DNA of 64,000 nucleotides from Deltaproteobacteria bacterium (GTDB lineage: Bacteria; Desulfobacterota; Syntrophobacteria; Syntrophobacterales; Syntrophobacteraceae): assembly GCA_021777755.1 (NCBI GenBank), contig JAJYDE010000011.1, positions 40,310-104,309 on the forward strand. The letters are read 5' to 3'. Both the position numbers and the translations under genes were made by a program. Positions 53,883-63,366 of this stretch are shown piece by piece (position 1 is the first letter of the stretch; every line of letters begins with the position of its first letter). The notes beneath the pieces were generated by a model. The model had not been told where the DNA came from. It searched no databases and saw only the letters and a program-made list of their open reading frames with translations.

Positions 53883-55490
53883 ATGCAGATCACCTGCCTC
53901 GGCGCTTCGCGCTGTGTGACCGGCTCCAGTTTTCTGATCGATAACGGAAGAAAATACCTCGTTGACTGCGGACTTTTTCAGGGCGGCGCGCAGATGGAAA
54001 GGTTGAACCGCGGTCCCTGGGGTTTCAATCCGGCCGAGATCGAGGCGCTTTTTCTCACCCACACTCACATCGATCATAGCGGCAGGATTCCGCGGCTGGT
54101 AAAAGACGGTTTCAAGGGTAAGATATATGCCAGTGGCCCGACTGCCGAACTCGCTAAAATCCTGCTTCTGGACTCGGCACATATCCAGGAAATGGAAGCG
54201 GAATGGCAGGGAAGGAAAAACAAGCGCAAAGGAGAATCCACGGTCGAACCACTCTACAGGATGGAGGACGCCGAGGCCTGTCTGCCGCTTTTCGTGGCCG
54301 TAAATGAAGAGGAACCTCTGCGGCTGGAGCCTGAACTGAGTGTTACTTTTCATAATGCGGGCCACATTCTTGGCTCCTCACTGCTGGAAATTGCAAGCGG
54401 TCCCGCCGAGAGGTCCCGAAGGACCGTGTTCACCGGCGACCTGGGCTACATCGGCCATATGATCCTTCGGCCTCCGGCAATCCTTACCGAGGCTGACGAC
54501 CTTTTCATCGAATCCACCTACGGAAACCGCAATCACAAATCGATCGAGGAAAGTGAAACCGAGCTTCTGAAGGCCATCCGGTACAGTTACGATCACGGCG
54601 AAAAAGTCCTCATTCCGGCTTTCGCCGTTGAGCGCACCCAGGAACTGCTCTTCATGATCGGCAAGTTTTTCCGTGAGAAACTCATACCCTCGATGCCGGT
54701 CTATCTTGACAGCCCGCTTGCGATATCGGCCACCGCCATATTTCGCCAAATGCGGCAATGCTATGACGGTCAAACCAAAGCCGTATTCGACTCCGGAATC
54801 GACCCCTTCGATTTCGAGCAACTCGTGTCCACGCGTTTGGCCCAGGAGTCGATGGAAATAAACAATAAACCGGGTCCGGCCATTGTGATTGCGGGCAACG
54901 GCATGTGCTCGGCGGGAAGAATCCGCCATCATCTCAAACACAACCTCTGGCGGCAGGGATGTTCGCTCGTCATTGCCGGCTACCAGGCCAACGGCACCCT
55001 TGGCAGAAGCCTCGTCGAAGGTGCTCGCATGGTGAAAATCCTGGGCGAAAGAGTGATTGTGCGGGCAAAACTGTTTACCATAGGCGGTTTGTCCGCTCAC
55101 GCGGATCAAAATGGACTTCTGGAATGGCTGGGCCATTTCAAAAACCCCGCCATGCGCGTTTATGTAATACACGGTGAATCCAATGTGAGCGATGAATTCG
55201 CGGGGTTGGTGAGAAGCAAGTTCGGCTTCGAGGCGCATGTGCCCTCCATAGGTGACCGTATAAGCGAGGCCGGGCTGATCGAGCGGGCCGAAAAACCGGA
55301 AGGCATTCCAATGCAGGCGCCCGCTATGAGCGATTCGCTTGCCGAGCTTATCCGAAAGGCCGATCTGCTGAGAAATATTTTGGTCGGAAGCGCGTTGCCC
55401 GCGCACCTCATACATAGGATCGAGGATGAAATGGCCTCCGCCCGGGCCCATCTCGACGATGCACTGCAAAGCGCCAGACAGAATCGATAG
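53883..55490 (+). CDS. Beta-CASP metallo-beta-lactamase fold hydrolase
   Basis: 535 residues. The metallo-beta-lactamase motif HTHIDHSG is at 60-67, VFTGDLGY and a histidine in HNAGHILGSS complete the zinc site, and the beta-CASP and RNA-specificity region contains GNGMCSAGRIRHHLKHN and GLSAHADQNGLLEWL. Relatives are RNA-processing nucleases such as CPSF73-like and bacterial YSH1-like enzymes. The natural RNA target is unknown. It stands alone between divergent and downstream signalling genes. Confidence 0.9.
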   Translation: MQITCLGASRCVTGSSFLIDNGRKYLVDCGLFQGGAQMERLNRGPWGFNPAEIEALFLTHTHIDHSGRIPRLVKDGFKGKIYASGPTAELAKILLLDSAHIQEMEAEWQGRKNKRKGESTVEPLYRMEDAEACLPLFVAVNEEEPLRLEPELSVTFHNAGHILGSSLLEIASGPAERSRRTVFTGDLGYIGHMILRPPAILTEADDLFIESTYGNRNHKSIEESETELLKAIRYSYDHGEKVLIPAFAVERTQELLFMIGKFFREKLIPSMPVYLDSPLAISATAIFRQMRQCYDGQTKAVFDSGIDPFDFEQLVSTRLAQESMEINNKPGPAIVIAGNGMCSAGRIRHHLKHNLWRQGCSLVIAGYQANGTLGRSLVEGARMVKILGERVIVRAKLFTIGGLSAHADQNGLLEWLGHFKNPAMRVYVIHGESNVSDEFAGLVRSKFGFEAHVPSIGDRISEAGLIERAEKPEGIPMQAPAMSDSLAELIRKADLLRNILVGSALPAHLIHRIEDEMASARAHLDDALQSARQNR

Positions 55491-55540
55491 ACAAAGGCCC
55501 TCCTTGCCCCATTCCCCGATGACCCCGATGGGAGATTCCA

Positions 55541-55560
55541 CCCCCGGTATTCAGCGGGGG
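55541..55560 (+). terminator. Possible terminator of the metallo-hydrolase gene
   Basis: CCCCCG and CGGGGG pair as a 6-bp GC stem around an 8-nt loop, 50 nt after the stop codon. A further G-run and CTTTT follow, so the U-tract is displaced and termination would be inefficient. Confidence 0.3.
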
Positions 55561-55647
55561 CGGGGGGCTTTTGTCCATTTCCGCAATTGCCAACTTCGGC
55601 GGGTGTTTGGCCGCCACTAATTCCTGAGCCTCAAGATCAAAGAATCC

Positions 55648-55675
55648 TCAAGTTTCCTTCTGTTGTTGCCGACTT
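55648..55675 (+). promoter_or_regulatory. Sigma-28-like promoter of the chemosensory cluster
   Basis: TCAAGTTT, 12 nt and GCCGACTT resemble the FliA consensus TAAAGTTT-N11-GCCGATAA (7 of 8 and 5 of 8 matches; spacing one longer). It lies about 60 nt before the response-regulator gene. Flagellar and chemotaxis genes are common FliA targets. Confidence 0.4.
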
Positions 55676-55735
55676 AAAAAATGTGACACGACAAGGTCAT
55701 TTTTTTGCTGAGGAGCTGTGGATGCGAGGGTCGAA

Positions 55736-56848
55736 ATGAGTGCGTTGCCAGTGGTTCTTTTGGTGGACGATGACCCGACTGCGCTGGCAATGCTTGCCGG
55801 GATGTTGAAGCAGGAAGGCTTCGAAACCCTGATAGCCGCGGACATCCGACAAACAAAGGCCTTGATCGCCAGAGCGCCTGCCTTCGACCTCGCAATTTTG
55901 GATGTTCATCTGCCTGACGGAAGCGGCCTGGATTTGTGTCGATCGATGAAATACGGTTCCCCTGCCACCGATGCGCCCGTTCTAATCGTGTCCGCCGACG
56001 AAGATATCGAAACCAAGATTGCGGGTTTTGAAGCCGGTGCGGTTGACTACATCACAAAGCCTTTTCATCGAGCCGAAGTTTTGGCGCGCGTGCGTACGCA
56101 TGTCCGCTTGCACAAAGCCTATCAAGCCATGATCGAACTGCAGTCGTTGAAGCTTTCCAAGCTCGCCTTCGCCCAGCGAGCCATGATACCACAGCCCGAC
56201 CAAATGCCCGAGGCAAGGTTCGAGCTCTACTATCAACCGATACAGGAAGCGGGCGGCGATCTTTGCCAGGTGCTTCGGCTCGGCCCCAATCTTCATGATT
56301 ACATTCTGGCCGACGTGTGCGGTCATGATGTCGGGGCCGCCATGACGATGAGCGCCCTCCATGCACTGTTCAAACAGAACTGCTCTGCTCTTTATTCTCC
56401 CACGGAGGCTTTGCACATTATCAATCGTGTGGCTCGTTCACTTCTGCCCGAAGAGCAATTCGCCACGGTCGTCTACGCGCGAATAAACAGAAAAACCCGA
56501 CGCCTCATGGTGGTAAGCGCCGGTCATCCTCCCGCGGTGATCCAAAAAGTTGATGGAGCGGTTTTTCCCCTGTGGCTCGAAGGCGACGTTGTTGGAGCGT
56601 TTGAAACCGCCGAATTTGGCATGTCGGGGACCACCGTCGACTTCGGGGATCGAGTCTTTCTGTTTAGTGACGGTGTTATTGAGGGGCCGGGGGAGACCAA
56701 CTGGAAGGTTGGAATAGAGAAGTTTGTAGAGTTTTGTAAAAAACTGAGGAATAAGGACCTCGAAGCGCAGGTCGCCGAACTTGCGGACTTGGTCGCCATT
56801 GGGGGCAAGCCCGTTGATGATATCGCCCTTATGGGAATCGAGGTATGA
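55736..56848 (+). CDS. Response regulator fused to PP2C-type (SpoIIE/RsbU) phosphatase
   Basis: 370 residues. The receiver domain (1 to about 125) has the acidic pocket in LLVDDDPTA, the phosphoacceptor aspartate in ILDVHLPDGSGLD and lysine in DYITKPF. The phosphatase domain holds the metal aspartates in EAGGDLCQV, LADVCGHDVGAA, LFSDGVIEG and PVDDIALMGIEV. It probably dephosphorylates the STAS protein two genes on. ATG at 55736 preferred (GAGGG upstream) over GTG at 55718. Its end overlaps the kinase start by 4 nt. Confidence 0.9.
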   Translation: MSALPVVLLVDDDPTALAMLAGMLKQEGFETLIAADIRQTKALIARAPAFDLAILDVHLPDGSGLDLCRSMKYGSPATDAPVLIVSADEDIETKIAGFEAGAVDYITKPFHRAEVLARVRTHVRLHKAYQAMIELQSLKLSKLAFAQRAMIPQPDQMPEARFELYYQPIQEAGGDLCQVLRLGPNLHDYILADVCGHDVGAAMTMSALHALFKQNCSALYSPTEALHIINRVARSLLPEEQFATVVYARINRKTRRLMVVSAGHPPAVIQKVDGAVFPLWLEGDVVGAFETAEFGMSGTTVDFGDRVFLFSDGVIEGPGETNWKVGIEKFVEFCKKLRNKDLEAQVAELADLVAIGGKPVDDIALMGIEV

Positions 56849-57267
56849 AATACCCGGCCCTGAGGTTAAAGATGCCCTCGACTCTTGAGGCCATCGAGCA
56901 ATTGTGCCTGGCCGCAAGAGACTGGTTGCGGCAAAACGGGCTTGAGAAAGACTGGTTTGCGGTCATGCTGTTGTTGCGCGAAAGTCTTAACAACGCGGTT
57001 GTCCACGGCAATGGAAACAATCCCGCTTTGTGGGTGGATTGTGAACTGAGACGGGGGCGACGGTGGTTGAGTATATCGGTGACAGATCTCGGGGTCGGCT
57101 TCCGGTGGACACGCCTTCGAAAGCACAGGGCCGGTTTCGAGGAAACGTGCGGGCGAGGTCTGGAAATCTATCGGCTGTATGCGGATGAAGTGGTTTTCAA
57201 CCGACGGGGCAACCGTGTGCTTTTTCGTCGGCTAATTGGAAAAGGAGGAGAAGGTGCCCTCAATTGA
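56845..57267 (+). CDS. Anti-sigma-factor-type serine kinase (RsbW/SpoIIAB-like)
   Basis: 140 residues, GHKL ATPase fold: N box LLRESLNNAVVHGNG, G1 VTDLGVGFRW and G2 CGRGLEIYRL. In partner-switching modules such a protein phosphorylates a STAS antagonist and sequesters a sigma factor or other target. The target is not in the window. It overlaps both neighbours, so its stoichiometry with them is likely fixed. Confidence 0.88.
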   Translation: MKYPALRLKMPSTLEAIEQLCLAARDWLRQNGLEKDWFAVMLLLRESLNNAVVHGNGNNPALWVDCELRRGRRWLSISVTDLGVGFRWTRLRKHRAGFEETCGRGLEIYRLYADEVVFNRRGNRVLFRRLIGKGGEGALN

Positions 57268-57586
57268 AATAGAGCAAAATGAAAGCCGCGCGGTAGTCAC
57301 ACTTCGGGAGCCGCTGACATCGGCTCTTGCCCTCAATTTGCGCCCCAGGCTGCAGGAATTGATCGCGAAGGGGGCGACATATGTGGTCATGGATCTGTCT
57401 TCGGTCGATTTGGTTGACTCATCGGGCATCGGCTTGCTCATCGCCACCCGCAATTCCCTTGCCCGCGTGGGGGGAGACATGAGCATCGTCGGTGCTTCCT
57501 CCGAGATAAAGCAACTGTTCCAGCTCATGCGGTTGGATCGTCATTTTGAAATCGGGGAAAAACCAGGTCTCGGGAGTCCATCATGA
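57254..57586 (+). CDS. STAS domain anti-anti-sigma factor (RsbV/SpoIIAA-like)
   Basis: 110 residues from GTG at 57254, behind GGAGGAGAAG: IEIEQNESRAVVTLREPLTS and VVMDLSSVDLVDSSGIGLLI. The phosphorylatable serine is in DSSG (55-58). It is the expected substrate of the kinase before it and of the PP2C protein. It overlaps the kinase gene by 14 nt and cheA by 4 nt, tying the switch to the chemosensory genes. Confidence 0.9.
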   Translation: MPSIEIEQNESRAVVTLREPLTSALALNLRPRLQELIAKGATYVVMDLSSVDLVDSSGIGLLIATRNSLARVGGDMSIVGASSEIKQLFQLMRLDRHFEIGEKPGLGSPS

Positions 57587-60500
57587 GCGGCTTTGAACAA
57601 GATGATCTGCAAAAGGAATTCGTCTCTGAAGCACTGGAGCATCTGGCCGATATCGAAGCCGACCTGCTCACGATTGAAGAAGGCGGAGCCAATATCGATG
57701 AAGAACTTGTAAACAAGGTTTTTCGAGCGGCCCATTCCATCAAGGGCGGCAGCAGTTTCCTGGGCCTCAACAAGATCAAGGACCTGGCCCATAAAGCCGA
57801 AACAGTCCTGGACATGGTTCGCTCCAGGCAGATTGCTCCAAACCCCGAGACCACCAATATTCTGCTTGCCGCCTTCGACAAGTTGCGGGATATGATCAGC
57901 AATGCCTCGCAGAGTGAAATGGCCGATATAGTCGAGCATGTGGACAGCCTGAACCGTCTGGCCTCCTCCTATTTGAGCGCTGGAAAAAAAGAGTCCCTTG
58001 GCGGCACCGCTTTGTTGCTGCCCGAACGGGAATCCGCGCCGATCGGCATTCCGGAGACCGATTTGGAAAGAGCCAAAAGAACGGGCCAATTCATCTACTC
58101 GGTCGAATATGACTTGATCCATGACATAGAGCGCAAGAACAAAAACGTCCTGACCGTATTCAACGAACTCTACGATTCCGGAGAGATCCTGGACTGCATT
58201 TTGGATTTTGAAGCCGTCGGGAGCCTTGAGGAGGCAATATCCAACAAGATCCCCCTGCGCCTGATCTTTGCCACCATTATCGACCCGGATGTCATCGGTA
58301 CTCTTTTCGACATAGCTGAAAAGAATATCACTTTGCTTTTCGACCCCAACGGCGCTACGGAAAATTCCGTTGAAACATCCGTATTTCAAGCCGCCGAGGC
58401 CAAGAGCTCCGGGGAGACTCTCGAAGGGCCTCAAGCGCAGAGCATTGCGCAGCCGGTTGACGAACCCTTCGTCCCGGCAGGGGAGGCAAGCCTCACACCC
58501 GCTTTGGCCGATACGCGGAATGAAAAGCAGGAAGTTTTGGCAACAAACAAGGCCGTGGCATCTCCGGGTGAGAGCACTCTTCGGGTGGGCGTCGAGCTGC
58601 TCGAGTCGCTTATGAATCTTGCGGGGGAACTCGTCCTTAGTCGCAACCAGTTGCGCGAGGCGGTGGCCCAAAAGGACCAGAGGGCTCTCGAGGCCACTGC
58701 CCAGCGAATCAATCTGGTCACCTCCGAGTTGCAGGACGCCATAATGCAAACCCGGATGCAGCCCATTGGAAACGTTTTCAACAAGTTTCCAAGGGTTGTC
58801 CGGGACATCGCTCAGGCGATGAACAAGGAAATCAATCTCGATATTCGCGGCAAGGAGGTCGAACTCGACAAGAGCCTTGTCGAGGGGCTCTCCGATCCCT
58901 TGACCCATATGATCAGAAATGCGGCCGACCATGGAATCGAACCGCGGGCCGAACGGATCCGCGCGGGCAAAAAAGCCGCGGGCACCATAAGGCTCGAGGC
59001 CAGGCATGAGGCGGGTCTTGTGGTCGTGGAGGTCTCGGATGACGGTAAGGGCCTCGATCCGCGCAAGCTCGCCGAGGCCGCCCTGAAAAAAGGGCTTACC
59101 ACCCAGGACAAGCTCCAGAGGATGTCGGAAAAGGATAAGCTCGGACTGGTCTTCCTGCCCGGCCTTTCGACCGCCGACAAGGTGACCGACCTTTCCGGGC
59201 GCGGGGTTGGCATGGATGTGGTGAAAACCAACCTGGACCGGCTGGGCGGAAAAATCGAAATGGAATCCGAGCTTGGTTCGGGGACCTTGATTCGAATCAA
59301 ATTGCCCTTGACCCTTGCCATTATTCCTTCGCTGGTTTTGACCGCGCAGGGAGAACGGTTCGCCGTCCCGCAGATCAACGTGGTCGAGTTGCTTAGAATT
59401 CGAGCCGAAGAGGTCAAAAAGCGGCTGGAGGTGGTAGGCGATGCCGAAGTCCTCAAGCTGCGAGACGAGATCGTGCCCCTTGTCCGATTCATCGACTTTC
59501 TGGGCGTCCAGCGAAGCTATGTCGATCCTTCGACCGGTCAAAGGGAGATTTGTCGAAGAGAGGGGCTGGCCGACAGACGCTCGCAACGCTATCCGGATGC
59601 AAGGATGGAAGATGGCGCCGGACCGGGAGCTTCCGATGATTGGTCCGAGCGCAGACGGAAGGACGGCAGAAGGATCAGCGTCGAGAGCGATATCGAAATC
59701 GTGGTGCTTACGACCGGCATCATGAAATACGGCCTGGTTGTCGACTCGTTTAGAAACACCGAGGAAATAGTCGTAAAACCCCTGGGCCGTCATCTCAAGG
59801 CCCTTCAGGAATACGCCGGCGCAACCATTATGGGCGATGGAAAGGTTGCCCTGATTTTGGATGTCAACGGGCTCGCGGCGATAGCCGATCTGAGATCTGT
59901 GTCGGGTTCTTCGCGCGCCATGCAGCTTCAGGCCGAAAGCGACAACGATCATCTGAAGGATTCTCTTGCGCTGCTTTTGTTCCACAATGCAACCGATGAA
60001 CTGTGCGCTTTGCCCCTGGACATGGTGTCGCGCATCGAAAGAATTTCCCGTGATCAGATAGAGACGGCGGGCGGCAGGCGAACCATGCAGTACCGCGGCG
60101 CCTCTTTGCCCCTGGTCACCTTGTCCGATGTCGCCTCGGTCAAGCAACTCGATGAGAAAAACGGTCTTGTCGTCATCGTTACCAATGTCCATGGCCGCGA
60201 GGTGGGACTGCTCGGGGCCATGCCCGTGGATGTGATCGAGTCGCGTGCGGCCATCGACCAGAGCATACACCGCCAGCAGGGTATCTCGGGGTCGATGATC
60301 ATACGGGAAAAAACGGTTTTACTTACAGATATCTATGAGCTCGTGAAGACGGTCTATCCCGAATGGGGCGTTTCGCGGACCGCCATGTCCATGCCTCAAA
60401 AAGAGATGACCTTCACCGTGCTCCTGGCGGAGGATTCCGATTTTTTCCGGACCCAGGTGAAGCGATTCATTGAAGAGGAGGGCTTCGTCGTTTTGACCGC

Positions 60501-60786
60501 TCCGGATGGTGAAGCGGCCTGGGAGGTTCTGGTCGAAAACGCCGAAAATGTTCGAGTGGTCGTAACGGACATAGAGATGCCCCGCCTGAGCGGTCTTGGA
60601 CTGACCCGGCGCATTCGCTCCGATTCCCGCTTCAGCTCCATGCCGGTGGTAGGGCTTACCTCGCTGGCCGGAGATCAGGACATTGCCGCCGGCCAGGCGG
60701 CCGGGATAACCGATTACCAGATAAAACTCGACCGGGACAAGCTGATCGATTCGCTGCGCCAACTTCTGCGCGCATCCCAGGGCTGA
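57583..60786 (+). CDS. cheA: Hybrid chemotaxis histidine kinase CheA with receiver domain
   Basis: 1067 residues. An HPt domain has phosphoacceptor His51 in FRAAHSIKGGSSFLG. Residues about 150-250 hold an accessory domain, followed by a linker. The dimer/ATPase core has N box HMIRNAADHGIE, G1 SDDGKGLDP and G2 GRGVGMDVVKTN. Two CheW-like domains follow; the first is interrupted by about 50 charged residues (RREGLADRRSQRYPDARMED and onward). A C-terminal receiver has phosphoacceptor Asp996 in VVVTDIEMPRLSG and lysine in YQIKLDR. A fused receiver suggests a phosphate sink or output to another partner. Confidence 0.93.
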   Translation: MSGFEQDDLQKEFVSEALEHLADIEADLLTIEEGGANIDEELVNKVFRAAHSIKGGSSFLGLNKIKDLAHKAETVLDMVRSRQIAPNPETTNILLAAFDKLRDMISNASQSEMADIVEHVDSLNRLASSYLSAGKKESLGGTALLLPERESAPIGIPETDLERAKRTGQFIYSVEYDLIHDIERKNKNVLTVFNELYDSGEILDCILDFEAVGSLEEAISNKIPLRLIFATIIDPDVIGTLFDIAEKNITLLFDPNGATENSVETSVFQAAEAKSSGETLEGPQAQSIAQPVDEPFVPAGEASLTPALADTRNEKQEVLATNKAVASPGESTLRVGVELLESLMNLAGELVLSRNQLREAVAQKDQRALEATAQRINLVTSELQDAIMQTRMQPIGNVFNKFPRVVRDIAQAMNKEINLDIRGKEVELDKSLVEGLSDPLTHMIRNAADHGIEPRAERIRAGKKAAGTIRLEARHEAGLVVVEVSDDGKGLDPRKLAEAALKKGLTTQDKLQRMSEKDKLGLVFLPGLSTADKVTDLSGRGVGMDVVKTNLDRLGGKIEMESELGSGTLIRIKLPLTLAIIPSLVLTAQGERFAVPQINVVELLRIRAEEVKKRLEVVGDAEVLKLRDEIVPLVRFIDFLGVQRSYVDPSTGQREICRREGLADRRSQRYPDARMEDGAGPGASDDWSERRRKDGRRISVESDIEIVVLTTGIMKYGLVVDSFRNTEEIVVKPLGRHLKALQEYAGATIMGDGKVALILDVNGLAAIADLRSVSGSSRAMQLQAESDNDHLKDSLALLLFHNATDELCALPLDMVSRIERISRDQIETAGGRRTMQYRGASLPLVTLSDVASVKQLDEKNGLVVIVTNVHGREVGLLGAMPVDVIESRAAIDQSIHRQQGISGSMIIREKTVLLTDIYELVKTVYPEWGVSRTAMSMPQKEMTFTVLLAEDSDFFRTQVKRFIEEEGFVVLTAPDGEAAWEVLVENAENVRVVVTDIEMPRLSGLGLTRRIRSDSRFSSMPVVGLTSLAGDQDIAAGQAAGITDYQIKLDRDKLIDSLRQLLRASQG

Positions 60787-60854
60787 GCGTCACCGGCTCG
60801 GGCAGTCTCCGGAAACGATGAATTCGCAAATGGGTAAAAAAGGAGTCTTTTGCG

Positions 60855-61325
60855 ATGGAAGATGATGTAAGGGTTGACGAGCAGCAGATGCTCGTTTCCA
60901 CTTTTTTCCTGGGAGAGGCGGCCTTCGGGCTGGACACGGCCTATATACAGGAAGTCGTGCGGGTTGGCGGCATAACTCCGGTTCATCACGCCCCGCCCTA
61001 CATCCTCGGGGTCATGAACCTGCGGGGCCGCATAGCCACCGTGATCGATCTGGGGATAAAGGTGGAGCTTGGCCCCACGGAAATAAGGGACTCCAGCAGG
61101 ATCTTGATCCTCGACTGGGAGGGCGAACAATTCGGGTTGCTCGTCGAATATGTCGCCGATGCGATTTCCATTGATCGCATCGATATCAAACCGGCGCCCG
61201 AAAATGTTCGTGGCGTGCAGGGAAGATATTTCAAGGGAGTTTTCGAAACACAGGAGCGGTTGATCGCATTGCTCGACACATCCGCTGTCCTGGCCTTGGA
61301 ACAAGGTCAGGAAGGAGCCTGGTGA
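60855..61325 (+). CDS. cheW: Chemotaxis coupling protein CheW
   Basis: 156 residues: STFFLGEAAFGLDTAYIQEV, PPYILGVMNLRGRIATVIDL and FGLLVEYVADAISIDRIDIK match CheW, which docks CheA to receptors. AAGGAG lies 10 nt upstream. No receptor (MCP) gene occurs in the window. It lies 68 nt after cheA. Confidence 0.93.
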   Translation: MEDDVRVDEQQMLVSTFFLGEAAFGLDTAYIQEVVRVGGITPVHHAPPYILGVMNLRGRIATVIDLGIKVELGPTEIRDSSRILILDWEGEQFGLLVEYVADAISIDRIDIKPAPENVRGVQGRYFKGVFETQERLIALLDTSAVLALEQGQEGAW

Positions 61326-61337
61326 AAGGATGGGTAA

Positions 61338-62444
61338 ATGCCGATAAGGGCCTTGGTGGCAGACGATTCGGTTCTATTTCGCCATGTTATCTCCGAGGCG
61401 CTTTCTTCCTTTCCCGAGGTGGAGGTGGTGGGCGCGGCGGCCAACGGTAAGCAGGCGGTCCAGAAGGTAAAGGAACTCAAGCCCGACCTTCTTACCCTGG
61501 ATCTGGAAATGCCGGAGATGGACGGGTTGGCGGTATTGGACGCTTTGCGTCAATGCGGCGAAGATACGATGGTGATCGTTGTGAGCGCTCTTACCTCGCG
61601 TGGAGGCCGGCTCACCATGCAGGCGCTGGAAAAGGGCGCCCTGGATTTCATTACAAAACCCGAGACAAGAGGATCTAAGGAAAGCCGTGCGGCCATCGTG
61701 AAGGAATTGGCCGACCGCTTGCCCGCCTTGGCTAACAGGCGCGCCATTCGACAGCTTCTAAGACAGCCCCGCGAGCATATTAGACCTGCCGTGCCGCCCG
61801 AGCTGAAAAAACCGGTCGATCTCGGGCGCACTGTTGCCGCCATGAAGCGGCTGGCAAGCGCCAGAAAGCCGGAGATCATTTTGATAGGCGTCTCCACCGG
61901 AGGTCCCAACGCTCTGGGACAACTCCTGCCCGCCATCCCCGGCAATATTGGCGTGCCGATCCTGCTGGTTCAGCACATGCCGCCCATCTTCACCAAATCT
62001 CTTGCGGAAAGCCTTTCGGCAAAGTGTCAACTCCGGGTGTGCGAGGCTTCTCATCAGGAACCCGTGCTGCCCAACACCGTCTATATCGCTCCCGGAGGCA
62101 AACAGATGCGCTTGGCGCCGGGCAATGGCGGCTCGAAGATAATAGAGATCACCGACGATCCGCCTGAAAACAACTGCAAGCCCGCGGTCGATTATCTTTT
62201 CCGATCCGTGGCCAATAAATTTCAGATGGGTGCGGTTGCGGCAATTTTGACCGGCATGGGCAGCGACGGCACCCTCGGACTGCGCCTGCTAAAACGAAAC
62301 GGGTGCCATATTATCGCCCAGGACGAAGGCTCGTGTGTTGTTTTCGGCATGCCGAAGGTGGCAATCGAGGCTGGCGTCGTGGACACCGTCCTGCCTCTTG
62401 ACGCAATAGCTTCCAGAATTGTTTCTCTGGTTCGCGGGGGCTGA
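61338..62444 (+). CDS. cheB: Chemotaxis methylesterase CheB
   Basis: 368 residues. The receiver domain has LVADDSVLFRHVISEAL and the phosphoacceptor aspartate in LLTLDLEMPEMDGL. The C-terminal esterase has the catalytic serine in IGVSTGGPNALG, histidine in VQHMPPIFTKSLA and aspartate in GMGSDGTLGLRLL. It demethylates or deamidates receptors. It precedes cheR by 2 nt, giving the methylation pair of one system. Confidence 0.95.
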   Translation: MPIRALVADDSVLFRHVISEALSSFPEVEVVGAAANGKQAVQKVKELKPDLLTLDLEMPEMDGLAVLDALRQCGEDTMVIVVSALTSRGGRLTMQALEKGALDFITKPETRGSKESRAAIVKELADRLPALANRRAIRQLLRQPREHIRPAVPPELKKPVDLGRTVAAMKRLASARKPEIILIGVSTGGPNALGQLLPAIPGNIGVPILLVQHMPPIFTKSLAESLSAKCQLRVCEASHQEPVLPNTVYIAPGGKQMRLAPGNGGSKIIEITDDPPENNCKPAVDYLFRSVANKFQMGAVAAILTGMGSDGTLGLRLLKRNGCHIIAQDEGSCVVFGMPKVAIEAGVVDTVLPLDAIASRIVSLVRGG

Positions 62445-62446
62445 GC

Positions 62447-63295
62447 ATGGCTAGTGTTTCCGGCGCCGAACTCGATCTGTGGTCCCGATATATCCAATCG
62501 CTTTGCGGAATCCAACTGGATAGTTCGAAAGGCTATCTCATCGAAACCCGCCTTCAACCGTTGTTGCAGGAGTGCGAATGCGCCAATTTCACCGACCTCT
62601 ATAATAAAGTCAAAGCCGATTTGACAAAAGGATTCCGGAAAAAAGTAATTGACGCCATCACTACCGGGGAAACATCTTTTTTTCGGGATACGTCCCCTTT
62701 TGAATTGCTTCAGCACAAGATCGTTCCCGATCTGATCGACAAGCGAACAAAGAACAAGGCGAATGGAGGCCGGATTCCCGTTCGCATCTGGTCGGCAGCC
62801 TGCTCCACGGGCCAGGAAGTCTACAGTATCGCTATCGTGCTAAAAGATCTTCTGGTGGATCTGAGTCGGTATGATATCCGTATTCTTGGCACCGATATTT
62901 CGGATAAAGCCATAGCTCAGGCGAGCTACGGTCGCTACAGCAAACTGGAGATGGAGCGGGGAATGCCAGCGCAAAAGATGAACAAGTATTTCCAGCAGGA
63001 TCGGGAATCCTGGAGAATTCGAGATGAAATCCGCGCCCTGGCACTATTTAAGACCATGAATCTTCTGGAGCCTTTCGTATTCCCACATAAATTTGATATT
63101 ATACTTTGTCGCAATGTGGCCATTTATTTTTCCGAGCAGGACAAAATCCAATTATTCAAAGCCCTGGCCAGGACTTTGGCCCCTGACGGCTACTTCATCA
63201 TAGGTTCGACCGAGTCCATCACGGGCCTTTGTCCGGAACTTGAATCCAAAAGATATTTGCGCTCGGTGTTCTATCAGTTGAAGTCCAACGTTTGA
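62447..63295 (+). CDS. cheR: Chemotaxis methyltransferase CheR
   Basis: 282 residues. DAITTGETSFFRDTSPFELL is the substrate-side motif, WSAACSTGQEVYSIAIVL is the SAM-binding motif I, and FDIILCRNVAIYF is motif IV. It methylates receptor glutamates. The N-terminal helical domain is complete; no TPR extension or C-terminal pentapeptide-binding oddity is seen. Confidence 0.95.
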   Translation: MASVSGAELDLWSRYIQSLCGIQLDSSKGYLIETRLQPLLQECECANFTDLYNKVKADLTKGFRKKVIDAITTGETSFFRDTSPFELLQHKIVPDLIDKRTKNKANGGRIPVRIWSAACSTGQEVYSIAIVLKDLLVDLSRYDIRILGTDISDKAIAQASYGRYSKLEMERGMPAQKMNKYFQQDRESWRIRDEIRALALFKTMNLLEPFVFPHKFDIILCRNVAIYFSEQDKIQLFKALARTLAPDGYFIIGSTESITGLCPELESKRYLRSVFYQLKSNV

Positions 63296-63366
63296 AAAGG
63301 CGGTGTATTGTCGATTGGTCTTCAAGACTTGGTCCGTTTAACTTCACGCATTGGAGGCGATGAATC

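Noticed and set aside
57541..60270. 909-residue open frame antisense to cheA
   Set aside because: It mirrors the GC-rich codon pattern of cheA, has no family motif, and the sense frame is a complete CheA. The same applies to long antisense frames over tuf, rplC, rpsK/rpsD and rpoA.
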